DNA from: Microtetraspora malaysiensis | GTDB lineage: Bacteria > Actinomycetota > Actinomycetes > Streptosporangiales > Streptosporangiaceae | Reading direction: 5' to 3' | Assembly (NCBI RefSeq): GCF_001528665.1 | Contig: NZ_BBYJ01000020.1 | Coordinates: 62,001 to 126,000, forward strand | DNA length: 64,000 bases | Shown: piece by piece, positions 35,857 through 44,600 of the stretch | Layout of the letters: every line of letters begins with the position of its first letter | Position numbering within the stretch: the first letter of the stretch is position 1 | Notes under the pieces: model-generated | Databases searched by the model: none | What the model saw: only the letters and a program-made list of their open reading frames with translations | Told to the model about the DNA's origin: nothing | Position numbers and translations under genes: made by a program

Positions 35857-36147
35857 ATGCGTCGTTACGAGCTGATGGTCATCCTCGACCCGGCCCTCGA
35901 TGAGCGCACCGTGCAGCCCTCGCTCGACCAGTTCCTCAGCGTCATCCGCAACGATGGCGGCACCGTGGAGAAGGTCGACGTCTGGGGTCGCCGCCGGCTG
36001 TCCTACGACATCGCGAAGAAGGCCGAGGGCATCTACGCCGTGGTCGACCTGACCGCGGAGCCCGCCACGGTGAAGGAGCTGGACCGCCAGCTCAACCTGA
36101 ACGAGGGCATTCTCCGCACCAAGGTCATCCGTCCCGAGCTCCACTGA
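35857..36147 (+). CDS. rpsF: 30S ribosomal protein S6
   Basis: A 96-residue S6 protein: [20 protein letters not shown] start, [20 protein letters not shown] core, [13 protein letters not shown] end. First gene of the rpsF-ssb-rpsR-rplI operon. AGGAGG precedes the ATG. Confidence 0.97.
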   Translation: MRRYELMVILDPALDERTVQPSLDQFLSVIRNDGGTVEKVDVWGRRRLSYDIAKKAEGIYAVVDLTAEPATVKELDRQLNLNEGILRTKVIRPELH

Positions 36148-36242
36148 CCGAGAACGGCCGAGCCCGGCTCTTTTGTCGGACCATGGCCGTACTCTGAGCC
36201 CTTGACGGCTGAGCTGACGGGATAGGAAGGCGAAAGCGACCG

Positions 36243-36782
36243 ATGGCAGCAGGCGACACCACGATCACCATCGTCGGCAACCTTGTCGACGACCCGGAGC
36301 TGCGCTTCACCCCGACGGGGCAGGCTGTGGCCCGGTTCCGCATCGCATCCACTCCGCGGTTTCTGGACCGCCAGACCAACGAGTGGAAGGACGGCGAAGG
36401 CCTGTTCCTGACCTGCAACGTGTGGCGACAGGCGGCGGAGAACGTCGCCGAGAGCCTGCAGCGTGGCATGCGGGTCATCGTGCAGGGACGGCTGCGCCAA
36501 CGGTCGTATGAGACCAAGGAAGGCGAGAAGCGCACGGTCTACGAGGTCGAGGTCGACGAGGTCGGCCCCTCGCTGCGCAACGCCACCGCCAAGGTGAACA
36601 AGACCGCCCGGCAGGGTGGTGGCGGCGGTGGTGGCTTCGGCGGCCCCGCGAACGACCCCTGGGCGTCGGCCAGCCCCGCTCCTTCGAGCGGCGGCGGCTA
36701 CAACCAGGGCGGCGGCGGCAGCAGCAGCGGTGGTGGCGGCGGCTTCGGCGGCGGCGACTTCAGCGACGAACCGCCTTTCTAG
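36243..36782 (+). CDS. ssb: Single-stranded DNA-binding protein
   Basis: A 179-residue SSB. The OB fold begins [20 protein letters not shown] and runs to about residue 112 ([13 protein letters not shown]). A Gly-rich flexible linker follows, ending in the acidic protein-interaction tip DFSDEPPF. It sits between rpsF and rpsR as usual. Confidence 0.97.
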   Translation: MAAGDTTITIVGNLVDDPELRFTPTGQAVARFRIASTPRFLDRQTNEWKDGEGLFLTCNVWRQAAENVAESLQRGMRVIVQGRLRQRSYETKEGEKRTVYEVEVDEVGPSLRNATAKVNKTARQGGGGGGGFGGPANDPWASASPAPSSGGGYNQGGGGSSSGGGGGFGGGDFSDEPPF

Positions 36783-36868
36783 ATCACCTTTCCAGGTGAC
36801 ACCAACCCACGAAAACGTATCCGAGCGACCATTCCCGCATCTTGCGGGGCTCTGAAAGGAGCACCACG

Positions 36869-37105
36869 ATGGCGAAGCCGGCACTGCGCAAGCCGAAGAA
36901 GAAGGTTTGCCTGTTCTGCCACGACAAGATCTCCTACGTCGACTACAAGGACACGGCGCTGCTGCGGAAGTTCATCTCCGACCGCGGCAAGATCCGTGCT
37001 CGCCGGGTGACGGGCAACTGCACCCAGCACCAGCGCGACGTGGCCACCGCTATCAAGAACGCTCGTGAGATGGCCCTGCTGCCGTACACGAGCACCGCGC
37101 GCTAA
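36869..37105 (+). CDS. rpsR: 30S ribosomal protein S18, zinc-binding type
   Basis: A 78-residue S18 with [17 protein letters not shown] and GNCTQHQRD, i.e. C-x2-C plus C-x2-H, suggesting the zinc-binding (C+) form. A zinc-free paralogue would be expected elsewhere under Zur control. ATG 36869 has GAAAGGAG upstream; an in-frame upstream start at 36842 is not credible. Confidence 0.96.
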   Translation: MAKPALRKPKKKVCLFCHDKISYVDYKDTALLRKFISDRGKIRARRVTGNCTQHQRDVATAIKNAREMALLPYTSTAR

Positions 37106-37123
37106 GGAAAGGAGTCTCAGGAC

Positions 37124-37570
37124 ATGAAGCTCATTCTCACCACTGAGGTCTCCGGCCTCGGCGCCCCCGGTGACATCGTCGAGGTCAAGGACGGCTACGG
37201 CCGTAACTACCTCATCCCGCGCGGCTTCGCGATCCGGTGGACCCGCGGCGCCGAGTCGCAGGTCGCCTCGATCAAGAAGGCCCGTCAGGCCCGCGACATC
37301 CGCGACCTGGGCACGGCCAAGGAGGTCGCCGGCCGGCTCGGCGCTCTCAAGGTGGTCCTGAAGACCCGCGCCGGCGAGGGCGGCCGTCTCTTCGGCTCGG
37401 TCACCACCGGTGACATCGCCGAGGCCGTCACCGTGGCCGGCGGTCCGCAGCTCGACCGCCGCCGCATCGAGATCGGCAATGCGATCAAGAGCGTGGGCTC
37501 CCACCGGGTCAGCGTCAAGCTGCACCCCGAGGTGTCCGCGACCCTGGACGTCGAGGTCGTCGCCGGCTGA
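37124..37570 (+). CDS. rplI: 50S ribosomal protein L9
   Basis: A 148-residue L9: [37 protein letters not shown], the linker helix and [16 protein letters not shown] of the C-terminal domain. Ends the rpsF-ssb-rpsR-rplI operon. Confidence 0.97.
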   Translation: MKLILTTEVSGLGAPGDIVEVKDGYGRNYLIPRGFAIRWTRGAESQVASIKKARQARDIRDLGTAKEVAGRLGALKVVLKTRAGEGGRLFGSVTTGDIAEAVTVAGGPQLDRRRIEIGNAIKSVGSHRVSVKLHPEVSATLDVEVVAG

Positions 37571-37592
37571 CCCAGCCGTCACCCGACCGAAT

Positions 37593-37627
37593 CGAAGGGC
37601 CCTTCCCGTGCCGGGAGGGGCCCTTCG
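37593..37627 (+). terminator. Terminator after rplI
   Basis: A perfect 10-bp stem CGAAGGGCCC / GGGCCCTTCG with a 15-nt loop, 23 bp after the rplI stop. Confidence 0.8.
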
Positions 37628-37732
37628 ACGTGCGCGGCCCTTCCCCAGTGGGCCTGAAATAAACGGCCGATAGTATCTAGCCCGTCCCAAACGCGGACCA
37701 TGCACGATCTTTATGCCATGGAGGCTGAAATG

Positions 37733-38608
37733 CACCGTCCTTCGCTGTTGCTGGCGCTCGGCGTCCTCACGACGGCGGCGGTCGCGTGCGCACCGGCCAC
37801 CAACGACGCGGCTCAGCCGGCGGGGGGTGCCGCGGGCAGCCCGGCCGCCGCGGCGAGCTGCGCGAAGGACCAGCTCACGCTGATCACCCCGGGCAAGCTG
37901 ACCATCGGCACCGACAAGCCCGCGTACGAGCCGTGGTTCAAGAACGACGACCCCACGAGCGGCGAGGGCTTCGAGAGCGCGATCGCCTACGCCGTGGCCG
38001 ACAAGCTCGGCTTCACCAAGGACGAGGTCGCCTGGGCCACCATTCCGTTCGACACCGCGTACGCGCCGGGGGGCAAGAAGTTCGACTTCGACCTCAACCA
38101 GATCTCGATCACCCCCGACCGGGCCAAGGTCGTCGACTTCAGCGAGGGGTACTACACGGTCAAGCAGGGCATCGTGGCGCTGGGCGGCGGCAAGTACGCC
38201 TCGGCCACGGGGCTGGCCGACCTCAAGGACGCCACCATCGGCGTCCAGGTCGGCACCACCGCGCTCGACGCGGTCAAGAGCGTGATCCAGCCGGCGAAGG
38301 AGACCAAGGTCTACACCCAGCAGGTGGACGCCGTGAACGCGCTCAAGAACAAGCAGGTCGACGCCATCGTGGTGGACCTGCCGACCGCGTTCTACGTCAC
38401 CGCCGCCCAGGTGGAGAACTCCAAGATCGTCGGCCAGTTCGCCGCCACCGGCGGAACGCCCGAGGAGTTCGGGCTCGTCTTCCAGAAGGGCAGCTCCCTG
38501 GTCTCCTGCGTCAACGAGGCCATCGGCGCGCTGAAGTCCTCCGGTGAGTTCGCCAAGATCGAGCAGCAGTGGCTGAGCGCGGCGGCTGGCGCGCCGGAGA
38601 TGAAGTGA
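37733..38608 (+). CDS. Amino-acid ABC transporter substrate-binding lipoprotein
   Basis: About 291 residues. Start MHRPSLLLALGVLTTAAVAC; the Cys after TTAAVA is a lipobox-type site. The mature part is a family 3 periplasmic-binding fold: LTIGTDKPAYEPWF, GEGFESAIAYAVADKLGF, FDFDLNQISITPDRAKVVDF. It presumably captures an amino acid and delivers it to the downstream permease. ATG 37733 has GGAGG 5 nt upstream. Confidence 0.9.
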   Translation, partial: HRPSLLLALGVLTTAAVACAPATNDAAQPAGGAAGSPAAAASCAKDQLTLITPGKLTIGTDKPAYEPWFKNDDPTSGEGFESAIAYAVADKLGFTKDEVAWATIPFDTAYAPGGKKFDFDLNQISITPDRAKVVDFSEGYYTVKQGIVALGGGKYASATGLADLKDATIGVQVGTTALDAVKSVIQPAKETKVYTQQVDAVNALKNKQVDAIVVDLPTAFYVTAAQVENSKIVGQFAATGGTPEEFGLVFQKGSSLVSCVNEAIGALKSSGEFAKIEQQWLSAAAGAPEMK

Positions 38609-39453
38609 CGCAGCCTCCCAAGAGCCCCCGGCAGCAGGAGAGGGAGCGGATCCGCCGTCGGCAGGCGATCCGCTCCAGCTCGGTCGCCACGGCGTCCACC
38701 ATCGTCTTCCTGGCCCTGGTGGGCGTCCTGGTCACCACCTCTCCGGGCTGGCCGCGGGTGCAGGAGACGTTCTTCAGCCCCGAGGCGTTCGCCCGGTCCC
38801 TGCCCGACGTGCTCCACGGCTTCTGGATCAACGTCCAGATCTTCCTCATCGCGGAGCCGATCATCCTGGTGCTCGGGCTGCTGGTCGCCCTGGCCCGGGG
38901 GCTGCGGGCGCCGGTCTTCTTCCCGCTGCGGGTGCTGGCCGTGGTCTACACCGACGTGTTCCGCGGGGTGCCGACCCTGCTCGTCATCATGCTCGTCGGC
39001 TTCGGCCTGCCCGCGCTCCAGCTGTCCGGCGTGCCGTCCGACGAGATCACCCTCGGCGTCATCGCGCTCGTCCTCGCGTACAGCGGGTACGTCGCGGAGG
39101 TCTTCCGCGCGGGCATCGACACGGTGCACCCGAGCCAGATCGCGGCGGCACGCTCGCTCGGGCTGTCCCACGGGCAGGCCATGCGCCACGTCGTGCTCCC
39201 GCAGGCGGTGCGCCGGGTGATCCCGCCGCTGCTCAACGACTTCGTCTCCCTGCAGAAGGACACCGCGCTGGTCTCCACGATCGGTGTGATCGAGTCGCTG
39301 CGGCAGGCGCAGATCTACGCCGCCGGGAAGTTCAACTACACCCCCTATCTCGTCGCGGCGCTGCTGTTCATCCTGCTCACGATCCCGATGGCGCGGTTCA
39401 CCGACTATCTGTCGGCGCGGGCCGCCCGCCGCCGCGGCCCCGGAGGTGCCTGA
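38605..39453 (+). CDS. Amino-acid ABC transporter permease
   Basis: A 282-residue HisM/GlnP-type permease. GVPTLLVIMLVGFGLPALQL and the EAA loop YSGYVAEVFRAGIDTVHPSQ ... AAARSLGLSHGQAMRHVVLP are typical. GTG 38605 overlaps the upstream stop (GTGA). About five helices. It is the membrane channel of this importer. Confidence 0.9.
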   Translation: MTQPPKSPRQQERERIRRRQAIRSSSVATASTIVFLALVGVLVTTSPGWPRVQETFFSPEAFARSLPDVLHGFWINVQIFLIAEPIILVLGLLVALARGLRAPVFFPLRVLAVVYTDVFRGVPTLLVIMLVGFGLPALQLSGVPSDEITLGVIALVLAYSGYVAEVFRAGIDTVHPSQIAAARSLGLSHGQAMRHVVLPQAVRRVIPPLLNDFVSLQKDTALVSTIGVIESLRQAQIYAAGKFNYTPYLVAALLFILLTIPMARFTDYLSARAARRRGPGGA

Positions 39454-40196
39454 TGACGCTCCTGCGCATCGAGGGCGTGTGGAAGAACTACCACGACCAG
39501 AGCGTGCTGCGCGGCATCGACCTCGACGTGGCGGCGCACGAGGTGGTCACCCTGATCGGGGCCTCCGGCTCCGGCAAGTCCACGCTGCTGCGTTGCGTCA
39601 ACCTGCTGGAGACCGTCGACGACGGCGCCATCCACCTGGACGGCGACGAGATCACGGACGTACGCGCCGACGTGGACGAGGTCCGCAAGCGGATCGGCAT
39701 GGTCTTCCAGTCCTACAACCTCTTCCCGCACATGACCGTGCTGGAGAACATCACCCTGGCCCCGCGCAAGGTCCACAAGGTCGCCCAGGCGCAGGCCGAG
39801 GAGCAGGCGCGGGAGCTGCTGGCCCGGTTCGGCCTCGCGGACAAGGCGGGGGAGTACCCCGACCGGCTCTCCGGCGGCCAGCAGCAGCGGGTGGCCGTCA
39901 TCCGGGCCATCGCCACCCAGCCGCGGCTGCTGCTGCTCGACGAGGTGACCTCCGCGCTCGACCCGATCCTCGTCACCGAGGTGCTGAGCATCATCCGCGA
40001 GCTCAAGGACACCGGGATGACGATGATCCTGGCCACCCACGAGATGAGCTTCGCCAGGGACATCTCCGACACCGTCTGCTTCCTCGACGGAGGCGTCCTG
40101 CTCGAACGCGGCGCTCCCGACCAGATCTTCTCCTCGCCCGAGCATCCGCGTACCCGCGAGTTCCTCCAGCGCGTACTGGACTCCGGACGACTCTGA
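39453..40196 (+). CDS. Amino-acid ABC transporter ATP-binding protein
   Basis: A 247-residue GlnQ-type ATPase: Walker A GASGSGKSTLLRCVN, Q-loop VFQSYNLFPHMTV, signature LSGGQQQRVAVIRAIA, Walker B LLLLDEVTSALDP and switch His in LATHEMSFA. Overlaps the permease stop by 1 bp. Completes the SBP-permease-ATPase operon. Confidence 0.94.
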   Translation: MTLLRIEGVWKNYHDQSVLRGIDLDVAAHEVVTLIGASGSGKSTLLRCVNLLETVDDGAIHLDGDEITDVRADVDEVRKRIGMVFQSYNLFPHMTVLENITLAPRKVHKVAQAQAEEQARELLARFGLADKAGEYPDRLSGGQQQRVAVIRAIATQPRLLLLDEVTSALDPILVTEVLSIIRELKDTGMTMILATHEMSFARDISDTVCFLDGGVLLERGAPDQIFSSPEHPRTREFLQRVLDSGRL

Positions 40197-40292
40197 CGCT
40201 CCCCGGGGGCGGCCGGCGGCGGTGACGGCCGCGTCCGTGGCGCGTGCGCGGCGCGAGCGGGCCGCGCCGTACAGCGCCTTACTTCCGGCCGG

Positions 40293-41615
40293 TCACGCCC
40301 CCGTGACCAGCCAGGCCGTGCCGTACGCGCGGAAGGAGAGCGTGAGCATCCGGGCCAGCATCCACACGCCGAAGGCCGCCCACAGCGCGACGAGGCTCCC
40401 CGCGACCAAGGCGAACGGCAGGTACGCGAGCGTGGTGACCAACCCGGCCCAGGCGAGGTAACGCCGGTCGCCCGCGCCGATCAGCACGCCGTCGAGCACG
40501 AACACGACACCCGCCACCGGCTGGAACAGCGCCACCAGCCACAGCACCTCGTCCAGCCGCTCGGACACCGCGCCGGGAGTGTCGAACACCGCCGGGATCA
40601 GCGGGCGGAGCGCGAGAACGGCCAGGCCGAAGACGACGCCGCACCCCACCCCCCACGCGACCATGCGGCGGGTGGCCGACCGGGTCGCGGCCGTGTCGCC
40701 CGCGCCCAGGGTCCGGCCGGTGATCGCCTGCCCCGCGATGGCGATGGCGTCCAGGGCGAACGCGAGGAACGTCCAGATCCGCGTCGCGATGGTGTGCGCG
40801 GAGATCTGCGCGTCGCCCATCCGGGTCGCCAACGACGTGGCGGTCAGCAGCACCACCTGCAGGCACGCCGTACGGATGACCAGGGCCAGACCGGCGGTGC
40901 CGGCGGCCCGGATTCCGGCGAGGTCGGGCCGGAGCGGGGCGCCGTGCCGCCGGGCGCCCCTGATCACCATGACGAGGTAGACGGCCGCGCCGAGCGCCTG
41001 GGCGATGACCGTGCCCCAGGCCGACCCGGCGACGCCCCAGCCGAGCCCGAGGACGAACCAGGCGTTCAGCACGCCGTTCAGCAGGAAGGAGCCCACCGAG
41101 ACCGCGAGAGGCGTCACCGTGTCCTGGAGGCCGCGCAGCACGCCCGTGCCCGCGAGCACGAGAAGCAGCGCGGGCGTGCCGAGCAGGCTGACCCGCAGAT
41201 AGGTGGTCGCCAGCTCGGCCAGCCGGTCGGAGGCGCCGAAGAGGTCGACGATGCCCGGGGCGAGCGGCCAGCAGACGGCGATGACGGCGACGCCCACCGC
41301 CGCGGCCAGCCACATGCCGTCCACACCCTGCCGCATCGCCCGGCGCGCCTCGCCCGCGCCCATCTGCCGCGCCACCGCCGCGGTCGTGCCGTACGCGAGG
41401 AAGACGCACAGGCCGACGATCGCGGAGAGGGCGGCGCTCGCCACGCCGAGAGCGCCGAGGGCCGGATCGGGCAGCCGTCCGACGATGACGGAGTCGGTCA
41501 GCAGGAACAACGGCTCGGCGACCAGGGCCCCGAACGCGGGGACGGCGAGCCGGAGGATCTCCCGGTGCCCGGCGCCGGAGGCTCCCCGCCGATCGGCGTC
41601 CCTTGTCAGTGGCAT
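40293..41615 (-). CDS. MATE family efflux transporter
   Basis: About 440 residues, 12 transmembrane helices. AVPAFGALVAEPLFLLTDSV and IVGRLPDPALGALGVASA are the MATE N-terminal blocks, with a second repeat around ATSLATRMGDAQISAHTIAT. Probably cation-coupled drug/metabolite export. ATG 41615 is preferred; the frame is open to 41774 but that extension overlaps a DnaA-box region and lacks homology. Confidence 0.9.
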   Translation of the reverse strand: MPLTRDADRRGASGAGHREILRLAVPAFGALVAEPLFLLTDSVIVGRLPDPALGALGVASAALSAIVGLCVFLAYGTTAAVARQMGAGEARRAMRQGVDGMWLAAAVGVAVIAVCWPLAPGIVDLFGASDRLAELATTYLRVSLLGTPALLLVLAGTGVLRGLQDTVTPLAVSVGSFLLNGVLNAWFVLGLGWGVAGSAWGTVIAQALGAAVYLVMVIRGARRHGAPLRPDLAGIRAAGTAGLALVIRTACLQVVLLTATSLATRMGDAQISAHTIATRIWTFLAFALDAIAIAGQAITGRTLGAGDTAATRSATRRMVAWGVGCGVVFGLAVLALRPLIPAVFDTPGAVSERLDEVLWLVALFQPVAGVVFVLDGVLIGAGDRRYLAWAGLVTTLAYLPFALVAGSLVALWAAFGVWMLARMLTLSFRAYGTAWLVTGA

Positions 41616-41941
41616 AAGGGTATTTTGCCAGTTACATATCGATGCTCGGCATTGATACCCGGCGTCGCGGAGCCGCCATGCCGATCCGGTCTCGGCTATC
41701 GTCCGATTTTTCTTCCTCCACAGCCCTTGGATAATGTTTCGGCTGCTCAGCGCGGCTTGAGTGGCGTTGGCCACAGGGTTATCCCCAGGCTCGTCCCCAG
41801 GGTGTTCACACCTGAGCGGCCGAAGTGCACACGTTATCCACAGGCGGCTCCACAGGTCGCGTTGCCGGTAGGGTGCGGCAGCCGCGAAACTGTCAGACCG
41901 GCGGATTACAACTGGGATTGCTGTGTTGGGGGGTGTCTGCA
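41616..41941. other. Intergenic region between MATE gene and dnaB
   Basis: A 326-bp divergent region with no convincing gene. It contains the DnaA-box-like cluster at 41767-41854 and must hold the promoters of both flanking genes. Confidence 0.6.
41767..41854. promoter_or_regulatory. DnaA-box-like cluster upstream of dnaB
   Basis: TTATCCACA (41834-41842) is an exact DnaA box. TTGGCCACA (41767-41775) and TTATCCCCA (41779-41787) have one mismatch each, with weaker TCGTCCCCA, TGTTCACA and GGCTCCACA nearby. Six box-like elements within 88 bp, all in the same orientation, directly precede dnaB. Confidence 0.6.
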
Positions 41942-44581
41942 GTGAGCGTGCTTGATTTCCCGGGCGGGCCGGGGGGTTCCGGGGGCTCCGGAGGTCCCGG
42001 TGGCCCGGGGGGCTCCGACGTCGCCTTCGAGCGGACCCCGCCGCACAATATCGAGGCCGAGCAGTCCGTTCTCGGCGGCATGATGCTGTCGAAGGACGCG
42101 ATCGCCGACGTGGTCGAGGTGCTGCGCGGCGACGACTTCTACCGCCCCGCGCACCAGATCATCTACGACGTCATCACCGACCTCTACGGCCGGGGCGAGC
42201 CCGCCGACTCGATCATGATCCTGGACGATCTGCAGAAGCGCGGCGAGCTGGGCCGGGTCGGCGGCGCTCCCTACCTCCATACGCTGACCGCGGTCGTGCC
42301 CACCGCGGCCAACGCGGGTTACTACGCCAAGATCGTGCGGGAGCAGGCCGTCCTGCGCCGGCTGATCGAGGCCGGCACGCGCATCGTCTCCTACGGGTAC
42401 GGCGGCCAGGGCGAGGAGGTCGACGACCTGGTCGACCGCGCGCAGGGCGAGATCTACAAGGTGACCGAGCGGCGTACCTCCGAGGACTACCTGCCGCTGT
42501 CGGAGATCATGCCGGGCGCGCTGGACGAGATCGAGGCCATCGGCAGCCGCCACGGCCAGATGGTCGGCGTCCCCACCGGCTTCCAGGACCTCGACGCCCT
42601 CACCAACGGCCTGCACCCCGGCCAGATGATCGTTGTGGCCGCCCGACCCGCCATCGGTAAGGCGCTCGCGCTCGATACCCCGCTGCCCACTCCTGATGGC
42701 TGGACAACCATGGGTGAGGTGAAGGTCGGCGACTACCTGATCGGGGCCGACGGTAAGCCCACTCGCGTGGTGGCTGCTACCGACATCATGCACGGCCGCC
42801 CGTGCTACGAGGTGGAGTTCAGCGATGGCACGGTGATCACGGCCGACGCCCAGCACCAATGGCTCACCGACACACGTGCGTCCCGCAAATCGGCTCAGGC
42901 GGCTGCGTCCGACTACAACAGGTACCGGAACCAGAAGACATTCGCTGATGTGCGCACAACGGAAGAGATCGCCGCAACGCTGTGGTGCAACACCGCGGAC
43001 AAGCGGCTCAATCACACCGTCGTCAATGCCCGGCCGCTGGACCTGCCCGACCGTGACCTGCTGATCCCTCCGTACGCACTGGGTGTCTGGCTCGGAGACG
43101 GCCACTCTGACAGTGCCCGGTTCACCACCGGGGACCCGGAGATCGCCGAGCATGTGGCCGCCGACGGTCTTCGGGTGGAGCACCGCGGCGGGCTGCTGTA
43201 CGCAATGCTGCTGCCCGAGCCGGAGTCGATCGCCGAACGGCCGTGCATTGTGTGCGGAAAGCCGTTCACACCCCAAACAGCGCAGGTACGCACCTGCGGC
43301 AGGGTATGCGGCTGCCGGTCGAGGAGTTCCGAACACGGCCCCTCGCAGTCGCCCAGGTGCCCCGACTGCGGCGGCCCGTCCAGTGGGCTTCGCCAGTGCC
43401 AGGAGTGCCGCAACGACCACGGCACTATGAACGCCCGACTGAGGAAGCTGGGCGTGCTGGGCAACAAGCACATCCCGAGCGAATATCTGCGCGCTTCTGA
43501 GGCGCAGCGCAGAGCGCTCCTGGCCGGGCTGCTGGACACCGACGGCTATATCAACGCCGCCGGGACAGCCCAGTTCGCCGTCACGAACCGTCGCCTGGCA
43601 GAGGACACCTGGGAACTGATCCTGAGCCTGGGATACAAAGCAACCTGGACATCCAAGGAGGTGTCAGGGCGCACCGAAGCCAGCTCAACCAGCTATGCGA
43701 TCACATTCACCCCCTCCGACAAGGTCTTCCGGCTGAGCCGGAAGAACGCCCGCGTGAACACCAACACCCACCCCAAGGCGACGTACCGCACCATCACCGA
43801 CGTCCGCCCGGTGACGTCGGTGCCAGTGCGTTGCGTCGAGGTGGACAACACCGATCACATGTACCTGGCGGGGCAGACATGGATACCCACCCACAACTCC
43901 ACCCTTGGATTGGATTTCGCCAGATCTGCCGCTATCAAGCACGGCATGACGACTGTCGTCTTCTCGCTGGAAATGTCGCGTAATGAGATCACGATGCGAC
44001 TGCTTTCGGCGGAGGCGAGGGTCGCGCTGCACACCATGCGCTCGGGGACGATGAGCGACGACGACTGGACCCGCATGGCCCGCCGCATGGGCGAGGTCGC
44101 CGAGGCGCCGCTGTTCATCGACGACTCCCCGAACATGTCGATGATGGAGATCCGGGCCAAGTGCCGCCGTCTCAAGCAGCGCAACGACCTGCGGTTCGTC
44201 ATCGTCGACTACCTCCAGCTGATGAGCTCTCCCAAGCGGACCGAGAGCCGCCAGCAGGAGGTCTCCGAGCTGTCCCGGTCGCTCAAGCTCCTCGCGAAGG
44301 AGCTGGAGGTGCCCGTCATCGCGATCTCGCAGCTCAACCGTGGTCCTGAGCAACGCACCGACAAGCGTCCCCAGGTGTCCGACCTGAGAGAGTCTGGGTC
44401 GATTGAGCAGGATGCCGACATGGTGATCCTCTTGCATCGAGAGGACGCCTACGAGCGGGAGTCGCCGCGGGCGGGCGAGGCCGACCTGATCGTGGCCAAG
44501 CACCGTAACGGCCCCACCGCCACCGTCACGGTGGCGTTCCAGGGCCACTACAGCCGCTTCGTGGACATGGCCACGCACTGA
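41942..44581 (+). CDS. dnaB: Replicative DNA helicase DnaB, interrupted by an intein
   Basis: An 879-residue precursor; the exteins total 467 residues, the normal DnaB length. The N-extein (1-240) has PHNIEAEQSVLGGMMLSKDA and ends with the P-loop VAARPAIGK; the C-extein (653-879) resumes STLGLDFARSAAIKHG, so the intein splits Walker A between Lys and Ser. Further helicase motifs: VVFSLEMSRNEITMR, FVIVDYLQLMSS (Walker B) and VIAISQLNRGPEQR. It must be spliced to be functional. GTG 41942 follows a G-rich RBS; a longer frame from 41825 is less likely. Confidence 0.95.
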   Translation: MSVLDFPGGPGGSGGSGGPGGPGGSDVAFERTPPHNIEAEQSVLGGMMLSKDAIADVVEVLRGDDFYRPAHQIIYDVITDLYGRGEPADSIMILDDLQKRGELGRVGGAPYLHTLTAVVPTAANAGYYAKIVREQAVLRRLIEAGTRIVSYGYGGQGEEVDDLVDRAQGEIYKVTERRTSEDYLPLSEIMPGALDEIEAIGSRHGQMVGVPTGFQDLDALTNGLHPGQMIVVAARPAIGKALALDTPLPTPDGWTTMGEVKVGDYLIGADGKPTRVVAATDIMHGRPCYEVEFSDGTVITADAQHQWLTDTRASRKSAQAAASDYNRYRNQKTFADVRTTEEIAATLWCNTADKRLNHTVVNARPLDLPDRDLLIPPYALGVWLGDGHSDSARFTTGDPEIAEHVAADGLRVEHRGGLLYAMLLPEPESIAERPCIVCGKPFTPQTAQVRTCGRVCGCRSRSSEHGPSQSPRCPDCGGPSSGLRQCQECRNDHGTMNARLRKLGVLGNKHIPSEYLRASEAQRRALLAGLLDTDGYINAAGTAQFAVTNRRLAEDTWELILSLGYKATWTSKEVSGRTEASSTSYAITFTPSDKVFRLSRKNARVNTNTHPKATYRTITDVRPVTSVPVRCVEVDNTDHMYLAGQTWIPTHNSTLGLDFARSAAIKHGMTTVVFSLEMSRNEITMRLLSAEARVALHTMRSGTMSDDDWTRMARRMGEVAEAPLFIDDSPNMSMMEIRAKCRRLKQRNDLRFVIVDYLQLMSSPKRTESRQQEVSELSRSLKLLAKELEVPVIAISQLNRGPEQRTDKRPQVSDLRESGSIEQDADMVILLHREDAYERESPRAGEADLIVAKHRNGPTATVTVAFQGHYSRFVDMATH
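42662..43897 (+). mobile_element. DnaB intein (412 aa), class 3 type with LAGLIDADG endonuclease
   Basis: The intein is residues 241-652 of the precursor. It begins with Ala (ALALDTPLPTPDGW), not Cys/Ser. Block B GTVITADAQHQWLTD carries His and Trp; block F SVPVRCVEVDNTDHMYLAG carries Cys; block G WIPTHN has Thr-His-Asn, followed by Ser+1. Trp(B12)/Cys(F4)/Thr(G5) is the class 3 signature, in which the block F Cys starts splicing. LAGLIDADG motifs are LGVWLGDGH (residue ~380) and LLAGLLDTDGYI (~525). The codons look AT-richer than in the exteins. A nine-Cys insert lies between the two motifs. Confidence 0.92.
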
Positions 44582-44600
44582 CGACTCCCGCAGAGGGCGG

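Noticed and set aside
41825-41941. Upstream extension of DnaB
   Set aside because: It translates the DnaA-box region; GTG 41942 has a G-rich RBS and gives the family N-terminus.
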